From positions 5,935,001-5,999,000 of the forward strand of contig NZ_CP011492.1 in assembly GCF_001011035.1 (NCBI RefSeq): 64,000 nucleotides of DNA, written 5' to 3'. The translations under genes and the position numbers were made by a program. This document shows positions 39,045 through 47,797 of this stretch, in pieces; the stretch's first letter is position 1; every line of letters starts with the position of its first letter. This DNA is from Streptomyces sp. CNQ-509 (lineage in GTDB: Bacteria > Actinomycetota > Actinomycetes > Streptomycetales > Streptomycetaceae). A model generated the notes under the pieces. It saw only the letters and a program-made list of their open reading frames with translations, ran no database searches and had not been told where the DNA came from.

Positions 39045-40912
39045 CGGCCGTCCTCCTCACCGGTGCCGGGGGCGCCGGCCGCGGGGTCCGCGGCCCCCGG
39101 CGGGTGCGTCGCCCACTCCAGCAGGCCGGCGAACGCCCGGTTCAGCAGCGCCGAGTCGGCGGGCCGCAGCGGGCGCTGCGCCATCAGCAGCGCCTGCCCG
39201 TACAGCGCCTCGACCGCGCTGCCGACCAGCTCGGGAGCGCCCAGCGTGCTGATCCTGCGCACCAGCGGGCTGCGGTGGTTGAGGACGAGCCGGGCGCGCG
39301 GGGCGCCGCCGCGCAGGCTGCCGAGGATGTCCGCCCACAACTCGTCGGCCTGCTCCTCCTCGTCCGCGCGGGCCCGTTCGTGCCGGGCGGCGCGGTCGTC
39401 GAGGTGGAGCGCGGGCACGGTCAGCGGGTGGAAGGCGCGGAGCACGACGTCGCAGGCGAGCGGGTCGAGGCGGGCGCGGGCGACGCCGAGGAAGCCGGAC
39501 AGGGCCAGCTCCTCGGCCGCGTCGACGCCGTCCAGGTGGGCGGTGACGGTGTCCGGGTCCAGCTCGGCGACCGCGGTGCCGGGGCGTACCCGCGGCAGCA
39601 GCTCGACCAGCTCCGCGTCGTAGGTGTAGCCGCCGTTGACGACGCCGATGCCCTGCGCGGAGGCGATCGGCGCGACCTGCCGGAACTCCTCCACGCTGCG
39701 GGTGAAGTGCACCACCGGGTGGCGCTGCGCGAACTCCGCCAGCGACACCTGCCCGTCGGTGGTCTCGAACGGCAGCCACGGCAGCATCGTGCGCAGCATC
39801 TCCTCGTCGTGCCGGGCCAGCGACTTCACGCCCAGGTGGTGCACGGAGAGGAACTGCGTGAGCCGGTCCGGGTCGCCGGTGGCCAGCGAGGTCAGCCAGT
39901 CGCGTACGGCCCCGCCGAGCGCCTCCCGTACGGCCAGGAGCGTCTCGTCCTCGTACAGCGCCTCCCGTGAGGCGGTCGGGCGCAGGCTGTCGGTGTCGAC
40001 GACGCAGCGGACGAAGAACGCCCAGTCGGGCAGGAGCCCTTCGGCGCGCGCGGTGAGCAGCATGCCCTTCAGATGCACGCGGTGCCCGGCGCGCTGGGCG
40101 GGGCTGACGGCGGACGGCAGCACGTACGCGACCCCGCGTACGCCCGCGAGCGGCACGTCCAGCTCGACGGCGTCGAGCGGGGTGAAGCCGAAGACGTCCC
40201 GGCAGTGGGCCGCGAGAGCCACCCGCCGGGCGGCCGGGCTCGGGTACGGGCGGTCCCAGACCGCCGGCAGCTCGGTGACCGGCGTCTCGTCCACACGCAC
40301 GTCGTACGGCAGGAGCGAGCCGAAGTCGCGGGCCAGGCCGGCGACGCGGGCCGGCTCGAACCACTCGGCGCAGCCGGGCCGCGGCGTCAGGTACACGGTG
40401 GTGCCGGGCTCGGGGCGGGCGGCCGGGGGGAGCGTCCGTACCGTGTACGAACCGTCGCCGGCGGCCGTCCACTCCACCGGCGGCGCCCCGGGCTCCCGCG
40501 CCGACCTGCTGACCACCCGGATCCGCTCCGCGACCAGGAAGCAGGCCAGCAGCCCGATGCCGAACCGGCCCAGGAACCCGGCCCGCACGGACTCCAGGCC
40601 CCCGGCGCGCTTGGAGCTGCGGCCGATGGTGGCGAGCAGCTCGTGCACCTCCGCCTCGGTGAGCCCCACCCCGCTGTCCTCGACGCGCAGCCCGGCGCCG
40701 CCGCCGTCCCGCGGGTACAGCCGGATCCGGTCCGGCGCGCCGGGGTCGGCCGCGCGCCTGGCGGTGACCGCGTCGACGGCGTTCTGCAGCAGTTCGCGGA
40801 GATAGACCCGCGGACTGGAGTAGAGGTGGTGGGAGAGCAGGTCCACCAGGCCGCGCAGGTCGACCTGGAAGGTGTGGGACGAGGCGGGCGCAGCGTTCTC
40901 AGATGTCATCAC
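39041..40912 (-). CDS. Divergent Hsp90-family (HtpG-like) chaperone
   Basis: A 623-aa GHKL ATPase. The N-domain shows FQVDLRGLVDLLSHHLYSSPRVYLRELLQNAVDAVTAR (E and N of the ATP site), LRVEDSGVGLTEAEVHELLATIGRSSK (D-x-G-x-G, lid) and FLGRFGIGLLACFLVA (G2). The middle domain holds YVLPSAVSPAQRAGHRVHLKGMLL and DTDSLRPTASREALYEDE, the Hsp90 catalytic-loop region. The C-terminal third fits a dimerisation domain. The start motif differs from canonical HtpG (QLLxLMIHSLYSNKEIFLREL), so this is the separate HSP90-family branch. It starts at GTG 40912 or ATG 40909, with no good ribosome site seen. It precedes the TPR gene by a 4-bp overlap and is divergent from recG. Confidence 0.87.
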   Translation of the reverse strand: MMTSENAAPASSHTFQVDLRGLVDLLSHHLYSSPRVYLRELLQNAVDAVTARRAADPGAPDRIRLYPRDGGGAGLRVEDSGVGLTEAEVHELLATIGRSSKRAGGLESVRAGFLGRFGIGLLACFLVAERIRVVSRSAREPGAPPVEWTAAGDGSYTVRTLPPAARPEPGTTVYLTPRPGCAEWFEPARVAGLARDFGSLLPYDVRVDETPVTELPAVWDRPYPSPAARRVALAAHCRDVFGFTPLDAVELDVPLAGVRGVAYVLPSAVSPAQRAGHRVHLKGMLLTARAEGLLPDWAFFVRCVVDTDSLRPTASREALYEDETLLAVREALGGAVRDWLTSLATGDPDRLTQFLSVHHLGVKSLARHDEEMLRTMLPWLPFETTDGQVSLAEFAQRHPVVHFTRSVEEFRQVAPIASAQGIGVVNGGYTYDAELVELLPRVRPGTAVAELDPDTVTAHLDGVDAAEELALSGFLGVARARLDPLACDVVLRAFHPLTVPALHLDDRAARHERARADEEEQADELWADILGSLRGGAPRARLVLNHRSPLVRRISTLGAPELVGSAVEALYGQALLMAQRPLRPADSALLNRAFAGLLEWATHPPGAADPAAGAPGTGEEDGR

Positions 40913-41075
40913 TGGAGCGCCGGCGGGGGGGTGGAAGGGGCGGCGCGGGTCGGGCGATCCCGATCGGCGTCGGTGATCGCGAAGGGGAGTTCGAGGCGGA
41001 CCATCGTAGGACCGCGCGGGCCCGGGTTACCAGGGGTTTCCACGCTCTGTCGGCCCGATGGTGTGCAATGGACGC
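40913..41075. promoter_or_regulatory. Divergent promoter region, Hsp90-like gene and recG
   Basis: About 150 bp between divergent starts. A run of G/C at 40921-40965 gives way to mixed sequence. No HspR (HAIR) or CIRCE-type repeat is seen, so classical heat-shock control of the Hsp90-like gene is not supported by sequence. Confidence 0.35.
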
Positions 41076-43346
41076 GTGTCCGTGCTGGAAGAGCCCCTGA
41101 AGACGTCCGTCGGAGACCGGACCGCCAAGGCCATGGCGGAGCACCTGGATCTGCACACGGCCGGAGACCTGCTGCACCACTACCCCCGGCGGTACGCCGA
41201 GCGCGGGGAGCTGACGCGGCTGGCCGACCTGGAGATCGACGAGCACGTCACGGTCGTCGCGCAGGTGGAGAAGGCCGCCATGCTCGGTACGGGCCGGGGG
41301 CGCCGGCTGGAGGTGGTCATCACCGACGGCAGCGGCCGGCTCACCCTCGTCTTCTTCGGGCGCGGCGCGTACCACCCGCAGAAGGAGCTGCTGCCCGGCC
41401 GGCGCGCCCTCTTCGCCGGCAAGGTCACCGTCTTCAACCGCAAGCGCCAGCTCGCCCACCCCGACTACAAGCCGCTGTCCGGCAAGGACGGCGCGGGCGC
41501 CGACGCCGAGGCCGACGAGTGGGCGGGCAAGCTCCTCCCGCTCTACCCGGCGTGCCGGCAGCTCGCCTCCTGGCAGCTCCAGCAGGCCGTCGACACCGTG
41601 CTGGACGGGCTGGAGGCCACGGGCTGGGAGGGCGTCGCCGACCCGCTGCCCGCGGCGCTGCGGGCCGAGCGGGGGCTCGTACCGCTGCGCGAGGCGCTGC
41701 TGAAGGTGCACCGGCCGAAGACCAAGGCAGACCTGTGGGCGGCCCGGGACCGGCTGAAGTGGGACGAGGCGTTCGTCCTCCAGGTGGCCCTGGCCCGGCG
41801 GCGGCACGCCGACGGGCAGTTGCCCGCGGTGCCGCGGGTGGCGCCCGCCGGGGGGCTGCTCGCGGACTTCGACGCCCGGCTGCCGTTCACCCTCACCGAG
41901 GGCCAGCAGCGGGTCTCCGCCGACATCTTCGCCGACCTGGCCACCGACCACCCCATGCACCGGCTGCTCCAGGGCGAGGTGGGCTCCGGCAAGACGCTGG
42001 TGGCGCTGCGGGCGATGCTCGCCGTGGTGGACGCGGGCGGGCAGGCCGCGATGCTCGCCCCGACCGAGGTGCTGGCGCAGCAGCACCACCGCTCGATCAC
42101 CGAGATGATGGGCGAGCTGGCCGAGGCCGGCCTTCTCGGTGGCGCCGAGCACGGCACGAAGGTCGAGCTGCTCACCGGCTCCTCCGGCGCCGCGGCCCGC
42201 CGCAAGGCGCTGCTCGACCTGGCCACGGGCGAGGCCGGGATCGTCGTCGGGACGCACGCGCTGATCGAGGACAAGGTGCACTTCCACGACCTGGGCCTGG
42301 TCGTGGTCGACGAGCAGCACCGCTTCGGCGTCGAGCAGCGGGACGCGCTGCGCGCGAAGGGCAACCGCGGGGACGACAAGCGCACGCCGCACCTGCTGGT
42401 CATGACCGCCACGCCCATCCCGCGTACGGTCGCCATGACGGTCTTCGGCGATCTGGAGACCTCCGTGCTCGACCAGCTCCCGGCCGGCCGCTCGCCGATC
42501 GCCAGTCACGTCGTGCCGGCGGCCGACAAGCCGCACTTCCTCTCCCGCGCCTGGGAGCGGGTGCGCGAGGAGGTCGAGGGCGGGCACCAGGCGTACGTCG
42601 TCTGCCCGCGCATCGGCGACTCCGCGGAGGAGACGGAGCCCACGGGCGGCAAGAGCGGCAAGGGGGCGAAGGGCGGGAAGGGCGCGAAGGAGGCGCCGTC
42701 GCCCGAGGACGAGGCGGAGAGGCGGCCGCCGCTGGCGGTCCTCGACGTCGCCGCGCAGCTCTCCGCCGCCCCCGGGGCGCCGCTGGCCGGGCTGAAGGTC
42801 GAGGTGCTGCACGGGCGGATGCAGCCGGACGCCAAGGACGACGTGATGCGCCGGTTCGCCGCCGGCGAGGTGGACGTGCTGGTCGCCACGACGGTCATCG
42901 AGGTCGGCGTCAACGTCCCCAACGCCACCGTCATGGTCATCATGGACGCCGACCGCTTCGGCGTCTCCCAGTTGCACCAGTTGCGCGGCCGGGTCGGCCG
43001 CGGCGCGGCCGCCGGGCTCTGCCTGCTGGTCACCGAGATGCCGGAGGGCACTCCCGCCAGGACCCGGCTGGACGCGGTCGCCGCCACGCAGGACGGCTTC
43101 CGGCTCTCCCGTATCGACCTGGAGCAGCGCCGCGAGGGCGACGTCCTGGGCCAGGCGCAGTCCGGGGCCCGCTCCAGCCTCAGGATGCTCACGGTCATCG
43201 ACGACGAGGACGTCATCGCCGAGGCCCGGGACGCCGCCGCGGCGATCGTGGCCGAGGACCCCGAGCTGACCGCGTACCCGGAGCTGCGCGGCGCGCTGGC
43301 GAGCCTGCTGGACGACGAACGGGAGCAGTTCCTCGACAAGGGCTGA
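41076..43346 (+). CDS. recG: ATP-dependent DNA helicase RecG
   Basis: Remodels stalled forks and branched DNA. About 756 aa. The N-terminal wedge/OB part includes DLLHHYPRRYAERGELTRLADLEIDEHVTVVAQV. Helicase motifs are LLQGEVGSGKTLVALRAM (I), VLAPTEVLA-type (Ia), VVVDEQHRFGVEQR (II), MTATPIPRT (III), STVIEVGVNVPNA-like ATTVIEVGVNVPNATVM (V) and QLRGRVGRG (VI). Start: GTG 41076 or ATG 41058; neither has a strong ribosome site. An unusual low-complexity Lys/Gly run (GGKSGKGAKGGKGAKEA) and an acidic stretch interrupt helicase domain 2 near residues 520-550; most RecG proteins lack it. Confidence 0.94.
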   Translation: MSVLEEPLKTSVGDRTAKAMAEHLDLHTAGDLLHHYPRRYAERGELTRLADLEIDEHVTVVAQVEKAAMLGTGRGRRLEVVITDGSGRLTLVFFGRGAYHPQKELLPGRRALFAGKVTVFNRKRQLAHPDYKPLSGKDGAGADAEADEWAGKLLPLYPACRQLASWQLQQAVDTVLDGLEATGWEGVADPLPAALRAERGLVPLREALLKVHRPKTKADLWAARDRLKWDEAFVLQVALARRRHADGQLPAVPRVAPAGGLLADFDARLPFTLTEGQQRVSADIFADLATDHPMHRLLQGEVGSGKTLVALRAMLAVVDAGGQAAMLAPTEVLAQQHHRSITEMMGELAEAGLLGGAEHGTKVELLTGSSGAAARRKALLDLATGEAGIVVGTHALIEDKVHFHDLGLVVVDEQHRFGVEQRDALRAKGNRGDDKRTPHLLVMTATPIPRTVAMTVFGDLETSVLDQLPAGRSPIASHVVPAADKPHFLSRAWERVREEVEGGHQAYVVCPRIGDSAEETEPTGGKSGKGAKGGKGAKEAPSPEDEAERRPPLAVLDVAAQLSAAPGAPLAGLKVEVLHGRMQPDAKDDVMRRFAAGEVDVLVATTVIEVGVNVPNATVMVIMDADRFGVSQLHQLRGRVGRGAAAGLCLLVTEMPEGTPARTRLDAVAATQDGFRLSRIDLEQRREGDVLGQAQSGARSSLRMLTVIDDEDVIAEARDAAAAIVAEDPELTAYPELRGALASLLDDEREQFLDKG

Positions 43347-43388
43347 CACGGGCCCCGCTGCGGGCTTGTGCGCGGGCGGGCGGCGCAA

Positions 43389-43418
43389 GTGGCGCGTGCC
43401 CCGCCGCCCGCGCGCCAC
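43389..43418. terminator. Possible terminator after recG
   Basis: GTGGCGCG/CGCGCCAC stem with a 14-nt GC-rich loop in the 151-bp gap before rsmD. No T-tract; many alternative foldings are possible in this GC-rich stretch. Confidence 0.35.
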
Positions 43419-43497
43419 CGGGCGGCACCGCGCCCGTCACCCCGGAGGCATATCGTGGGACGGACCGCGCCCGTGAGGACAAGGACAACCAGCAGCC

Positions 43498-44073
43498 ATG
43501 ACCCGCGTGATCGCCGGCACCGCCGGCGGGCGGCGCCTGGCCGTGCCGCCCGGCACCGGCACCCGGCCCACCTCCGACCGCGCCCGCGAGGGTCTCTTCT
43601 CCACCTGGCAGGCCCTCCTCGGCCCGCTCGCAGGACTGCGCGTCCTCGACCTGTACGGCGGCTCCGGCGCCGTCGGCCTGGAGGCGCTCTCCCGCGGCGC
43701 GGCGCACGCGCTGCTCGTCGAGGCCGACGCCCGCGCCGCCCGCGTCATCCGGCAGAACGTCCGCGCCCTGGGCCTGCCCGGCGCCGAGGTGCGCGCCGCC
43801 CGCGCCGAGCAGGTCGTCGCCGGGCCGCCGCCCCCCGACCCGTACGACGTGGTCTTCCTCGACCCGCCGTACGAGGTGGAGGACGCGGCCGTGGGCGAGA
43901 TACTCGTCACACTCCGTGCCCACGACTGGCTGTCACCGGGCGCGCTCGCCACCGTGGAGCGCAGCACCCGAGGAGGCGAATTCCCCTGGCCCGACGGGTT
44001 CGAGGGGCTGCGGGCCAGGCGCTACGGCGAAGGCACGCTCTGGTACGGTCGCGCCGCCTCCCCGGCCCCATGA
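43498..44073 (+). CDS. rsmD: 16S rRNA (guanine-966 N2)-methyltransferase
   Basis: A 191-aa SAM-dependent methyltransferase. MTRVIAGTAGGRRLAVPPGTGTRPTSDRAREGLFS is the RsmD start, VLDLYGGSGAVGLEALSRGA binds SAM, and YDVVFLDPPYEV holds the catalytic DPPY. The ATG follows AAGGACAACCAG. It lies just before coaD, a nearly universal bacterial pairing. Confidence 0.94.
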   Translation: MTRVIAGTAGGRRLAVPPGTGTRPTSDRAREGLFSTWQALLGPLAGLRVLDLYGGSGAVGLEALSRGAAHALLVEADARAARVIRQNVRALGLPGAEVRAARAEQVVAGPPPPDPYDVVFLDPPYEVEDAAVGEILVTLRAHDWLSPGALATVERSTRGGEFPWPDGFEGLRARRYGEGTLWYGRAASPAP

Positions 44074-44161
44074 CCGCCCGCCTCCGTCCCGCCCCCGACC
44101 CTGGACCGCCACCCACACCCTCATGACCCTCACGACCGGAACCGAGAGCGAGGAACCTCCG

Positions 44162-44641
44162 TTGCGCCGCGCCGTCTGTCCGGGGTCCTTCGACCCCATC
44201 ACCAACGGGCATCTCGACATCATCGCCCGGGCCTCGAAGCTCTACGACGTCGTGCACGTCGCCGTGATGATCAACAAGTCGAAGAAAGGCATGTTCACCG
44301 TCGAGGAGCGGATGGACCTCATCCGCCAGTGCACGACGGAGTACGGCAACGTGGAGGTCGAGAGCTTCCACGGCCTCCTCGTGGACTACTGCAAGGAACG
44401 CGACATCCCCGCCATCGTCAAGGGGCTGCGCGCCGTCAGCGACTTCGACTACGAGCTGCAGATGGCCCAGATGAACAACGGCCTGTCGGGCGTGGAGACC
44501 CTCTTCGTCCCCACCAACCCGACCTACAGTTTCCTCTCCTCCAGCCTGGTCAAAGAGGTGGCCACCTGGGGCGGCGACGTATCCCACCTCGTACCCCCGG
44601 TTGTCAACCGGGCACTCGGCGAACGCCTCACCAAGTCCTAG
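44162..44641 (+). CDS. coaD: Phosphopantetheine adenylyltransferase
   Basis: Transfers AMP to 4'-phosphopantetheine in coenzyme A synthesis. The 159-aa nucleotidyltransferase has RRAVCPGSFDPITNGHLDII (the T/HxGH motif, GHLD), FHGLLVDYCKE, VKGLRAVSDFDYELQMAQMN and PTYSFLSSSLVKEVA. It starts at TTG 44162 with GAGGAA about 7 nt upstream, giving the usual N-terminus; ATG 44123 would add 13 residues. Confidence 0.94.
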   Translation: MRRAVCPGSFDPITNGHLDIIARASKLYDVVHVAVMINKSKKGMFTVEERMDLIRQCTTEYGNVEVESFHGLLVDYCKERDIPAIVKGLRAVSDFDYELQMAQMNNGLSGVETLFVPTNPTYSFLSSSLVKEVATWGGDVSHLVPPVVNRALGERLTKS

Positions 44642-44665
44642 CCGGGCGCCGTAGAGTCTTTCCCC

Positions 44666-45850
44666 ATGGACGTGCAGAGAAAGCTCGACGAGATCGCGGA
44701 GGCCCTCCAGGGCGCGCGGTCCATGCCCATGTCGGCGTCGTGCGTGGTCAACCGCGCCGAGCTGCTCGGCATGCTGAACGAGGTGCGCGAGGCACTGCCC
44801 GGGTCGCTCGCCCAGGCGCAGCAGTTGCTCGGCGGGCGCGAGCAACTGGTCGAGGAGGCACGCCGCGAGGCCGAGCAGATCCTCGACGAGGCGCAGAACC
44901 GGCGCAACGCGCTGATCTCCGACACCGAGGTCGCCCGGCACGCCCAGGCCGAGGCCGACCGGATCCTGGGCGAGGCCCGCCAGGAGGCCGAGCAGATCAG
45001 CGCCGAGGCCGACGACTACGTCGACAGCAAGCTCGCCAACTTCGAGGTCGTCCTCACCAAGACCATCGGCTCCGTCGACCGCGGCAGGGACAAGCTGCTG
45101 GGCCGCGCCCCCGGGTACGACGACCCCCAGGGCTTCGAGGCGGGGCAGGACCCGGCGGGCGAGGCGCCCGAGCGCAGCGCCGACCCGCAGGAGCAGCGCA
45201 GGCGCGCCGATACGTACGTCGAGGCACAGTTCCAGGCGTTCCAGTCGGTGCTCACCAAGACCCTGGAGGCGGTCGGCCGCGGCCGGCAGAAACTCCAGGG
45301 CGCCCGGCCCACGGACCAGCTCGGCGAGACCTTCGGGCAGCCCGGCACCGGGCACACGGGCACGACGGACGAGAGCTACCTCGCGGAGCTGGCCGAGCTG
45401 GCCGACCCGCCTCCGGGCCCGGCGCACGCCCCCGGCGCTCCGAGGGACCCCGCGATCCCGCCGCCCCCCGCGCAGCAGCCCCCGCACGCCGCCCCGCAGC
45501 CGGCCGCCGCGTACTACGACGTCACCGCCGCGCAGGGCTACGGCCAGGCCGGCTACCCCCAGCCGGAGCAGCCGGACTACCCGCAGAGCTACGGCCAGGG
45601 CTACCCGCAGGGCTACGAGCAGCCGGAGCCCGGCTACGGCTGGGCGCAGCAGGCCGGGCAGCAGGAGCAGGCTCCGGCCGGCGCGTACCCGGACGCCGGG
45701 CAGCAGGTGCCGTACGGCCACAGTGACGCGCACCTGCCGCAGCAGGGCGGCTACACCCCGGCGCCCGCCGCGCTGGACGAGACGAGCCTCTTCGACACCA
45801 GCATGATCGACCTGGAGCAGCTCAGGCAGTACGACGACCGCGGCCGCTGA
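44666..45850 (+). CDS. sepIVA: DivIVA-like coiled-coil cell-division protein (SepIVA-like)
   Basis: A 394-aa cytoplasmic protein. Residues 1-50 (MDVQRKLDEIAEALQGARSM, ELLGMLNEVREALPGSL) and a coiled coil to about 140 (EARREAEQILDEAQNRRNAL, ARHAQAEADRILGEARQEAEQ) resemble mycobacterial SepIVA, whose gene also follows coaD. Two copies of a VLTKT[IL] segment (EVVLTKTIGSVDRGRDKLLG and QSVLTKTLEAVGRGRQKLQG) suggest an internal duplication. The tail from about 250 is Gln/Tyr/Pro/Gly-rich (YGQGYPQGYEQPEPGYGW) and disordered, ending with a short conserved-looking SLFDTSMIDLEQLRQYD. Expected to act at the septum or in wall synthesis; this is inference. Confidence 0.8.
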   Translation: MDVQRKLDEIAEALQGARSMPMSASCVVNRAELLGMLNEVREALPGSLAQAQQLLGGREQLVEEARREAEQILDEAQNRRNALISDTEVARHAQAEADRILGEARQEAEQISAEADDYVDSKLANFEVVLTKTIGSVDRGRDKLLGRAPGYDDPQGFEAGQDPAGEAPERSADPQEQRRRADTYVEAQFQAFQSVLTKTLEAVGRGRQKLQGARPTDQLGETFGQPGTGHTGTTDESYLAELAELADPPPGPAHAPGAPRDPAIPPPPAQQPPHAAPQPAAAYYDVTAAQGYGQAGYPQPEQPDYPQSYGQGYPQGYEQPEPGYGWAQQAGQQEQAPAGAYPDAGQQVPYGHSDAHLPQQGGYTPAPAALDETSLFDTSMIDLEQLRQYDDRGR

Positions 45851-45967
45851 GCCGCCGGGGAGCACCCGCCGGGACCGGCCGCGGCCGGACGCCCGGATTG
45901 GGTCCTGGGCGGGGTCTCAAGTATTCTGGACCCTCGCCGTATCGCGCCGCGCCCGTCCCTGCCCGTC

Positions 45968-46648
45968 ATGCGCAGGGTGCACGAAAGCAGGAAAGCCCTG
46001 AAAGCCCATCCGGACCACCGCGCCCCTCTCGTGTTCGACACACGGGAGCTGGGCCGTCGTCCCGGTACGCTCAAGCGGCTCTCCCGCACCGTGCCGGCGC
46101 CCAAGGACCTCGGCAACGAGGTGGTGGGCGTGCCGGAGGGCGACCCCGTCGAGCTGGAGCTGCGGCTCGAGTCGGTGATGGAGGGCGTGCTCGTCACGGG
46201 CACCGCCCGGGCACGGGCGACGGGCGAGTGCGTAAGGTGTCTGGAGCCGCTCGGGCAGGAGCTCCGAGTGGACATCCAGGAGTTGTACTCCTACCCGGAG
46301 ACCGACGCCAGGGGCCGTGTGGCCCGGGGCGGCGGCTCCGGCGCGGACGCCGAGGAGGCGGACGCGGAGGAGGAGACGCTGTACCTCGAGGACGACATGT
46401 TCGACCTCGAACCGGAGCTGCGCGACGCGGTGGTGCTCGCACTGCCGCTGCAGCCGGTGTGCCGGGAGGACTGCCCGGGCCTCTGCCCCGACTGCGGGGC
46501 GCGGCTCGCGGACGACCCGGACCACCGGCACGACGTCGTCGACGCCCGGTGGGCGGCGTTGCAGGGACTCGCCGAGACCGTCTCGGACGGCGAGAAGAAC
46601 GATACGAGCGGCGCTGACGACGGCGCCGGCGAGAAGCAGGAGAAGTAG
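45968..46648 (+). CDS. DUF177 / YceD-family protein (23S rRNA accumulation)
   Basis: About 226 aa. The core LVFDTRELGRRPGTLKRLSRTV, GECVRCLEPLGQELRV, YLEDDMFDLEPELRDAVVLALPLQPVCREDCPGLCPDCGARLADDP is the YceD/DUF177 pattern, with Cys pairs that probably bind zinc. In bacteria the family is tied to 23S rRNA processing and is usually fused in operon with rpmF, as here (2-bp gap). The start is uncertain: ATG 45968 and GTG 45977 are candidates. The C-terminus is a charged Asp/Glu/Lys tail. Confidence 0.9.
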   Translation: MRRVHESRKALKAHPDHRAPLVFDTRELGRRPGTLKRLSRTVPAPKDLGNEVVGVPEGDPVELELRLESVMEGVLVTGTARARATGECVRCLEPLGQELRVDIQELYSYPETDARGRVARGGGSGADAEEADAEEETLYLEDDMFDLEPELRDAVVLALPLQPVCREDCPGLCPDCGARLADDPDHRHDVVDARWAALQGLAETVSDGEKNDTSGADDGAGEKQEK

Positions 46649-46650
46649 CC

Positions 46651-46824
46651 GTGGCCGTTCCGAAGCGGAAGATGTCACGCAGCAACACGCGCCACCGCCG
46701 GTCGCAGTGGAAGGCTGCGGTCCCGCACCTGGTGGCATGCGAGCGCTGCCACGAGCCGAAGCAGCAGCACATCGCATGCCCGAACTGCGGCACGTACAAC
46801 CGCCGCCAGGTCCTCGAGGTCTGA
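46651..46824 (+). CDS. rpmF: 50S ribosomal protein L32
   Basis: A 57-aa protein: VAVPKRKMSRSNTRHRRSQW, then HLVACERCHEPKQQHIACPN and so on to RRQVLEV. Two CxxC pairs (CERC, CPNC) form the zinc ribbon. It starts at GTG 46651, 2 bp after the DUF177 stop, with AGGAG in the end of that gene. rnc starts 18 bp after the stop codon. Confidence 0.95.
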   Translation: MAVPKRKMSRSNTRHRRSQWKAAVPHLVACERCHEPKQQHIACPNCGTYNRRQVLEV

Positions 46825-46842
46825 GCGACGGGGAGAAGGCTC

Positions 46843-47790
46843 ATGTCAGATGCCACTACGCCGCGGAAGGCGCCGGCCGACACAGCCTCGTCCCCCAAGA
46901 TCCTGGAAGGGCGGCTCGAGTACGAACTCGAGCCCGCCCTTCTGGTGCGCGCCCTCACCCACCGCTCGTTCGCGTACGAGAACGGCGGTCTGCCCACCAA
47001 CGAGCGGCTCGAGTTCCTCGGGGACTCGGTGCTCGGCCTGGTGGTCACCGACACGCTGTTCCGGGGCCACCCCGACCTGCCCGAGGGCCAGTTGGCCAAG
47101 CTGCGGGCCGCGGTGGTCAACTCGCGTGCGCTCGCCGAGGTGAGCCGCGGGCTCGACCTGGGCGCGTTCATCCGGCTCGGCCGGGGCGAGGAGGGGACGG
47201 GCGGCCGGGACAAGGCGTCGATCCTCGCGGACACGCTGGAGGCCGTGATCGGCGCGGTCTACCTGGACAAGGGACTGGAGGCGGCGTCGGAGCTGGTGCA
47301 CCGGCTCTTCGACCCGCTGATCGAGAAGTCCTCGAACCTCGGGGCGGGGCTGGACTGGAAGACGTCGCTGCAGGAGCTGACGGCCGCCAGGGGACTGGGC
47401 GTGCCGGAGTACCTGGTGAGCGAGACCGGCCCGGATCACGAGAAGACCTTCACGGCTGCCGCCCGCGTCGGTGGTGTCACGTACGGCACCGGCACCGGCC
47501 GCAGCAAGAAGGAAGCGGAACAGCAGGCGGCGGACACGGCCTGGCGCGCGATCAGCGCGACCGGGACGGACGGCGAGGCGGGCACGGGCGCGGTGGGGAG
47601 TAACGGCTCCGCGGCCGCGGCACCAGAGCCCGCGCCGTCCGGCGGGTCCGACGGCGCGTCCGCATCAGGCGGTACGCCCGCGTCCGCCGGCGCGTCCGCG
47701 TCGGCCGGTACGCCCGCGGACGTACCGGACTCCGCGGACGGTGACGCCGCCGCGGGGCCCGCCGGGGCGGCGCAGGCCGCCGACCGGTAG
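46843..47790 (+). CDS. rnc: Ribonuclease III
   Basis: A double-strand-specific endoribonuclease for rRNA processing and, in streptomycetes, control of antibiotic gene expression (AbsB). 315 aa. The signature NERLEFLGDSVLGLVV is at about 53-68, DTLEAVIGAVYLD gives the second metal site, and the dsRBD is DWKTSLQELTAARGL to SKKEAEQQAADTAW. About 75 residues of Ser/Gly/Ala-rich tail follow and are not needed for catalysis. It overlaps nothing; mutM starts 7 bp after the stop codon. Confidence 0.95.
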   Translation: MSDATTPRKAPADTASSPKILEGRLEYELEPALLVRALTHRSFAYENGGLPTNERLEFLGDSVLGLVVTDTLFRGHPDLPEGQLAKLRAAVVNSRALAEVSRGLDLGAFIRLGRGEEGTGGRDKASILADTLEAVIGAVYLDKGLEAASELVHRLFDPLIEKSSNLGAGLDWKTSLQELTAARGLGVPEYLVSETGPDHEKTFTAAARVGGVTYGTGTGRSKKEAEQQAADTAWRAISATGTDGEAGTGAVGSNGSAAAAPEPAPSGGSDGASASGGTPASAGASASAGTPADVPDSADGDAAAGPAGAAQAADR

Positions 47791-47797
47791 CGCGGCG

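Noticed and set aside
35940..39623. 1227-codon open frame opposite the TPR and Hsp90-like genes
   Set aside because: No recognisable motif, antisense to genes with clear domains; an artefact of GC-rich codon structure.
39041..40912. Hsp90-like ATPase considered as a GyrB or MutL homologue or a sensor kinase
   Set aside because: The GHKL motifs are shared, but the order of the lid (IGRSSK), middle-domain segment and length match Hsp90; no topoisomerase or DHp motifs.
40913..41075. HspR or HrcA operator before the Hsp90-like gene
   Set aside because: Neither the CTTGAGT-type HAIR repeat nor a CIRCE inverted repeat is present.
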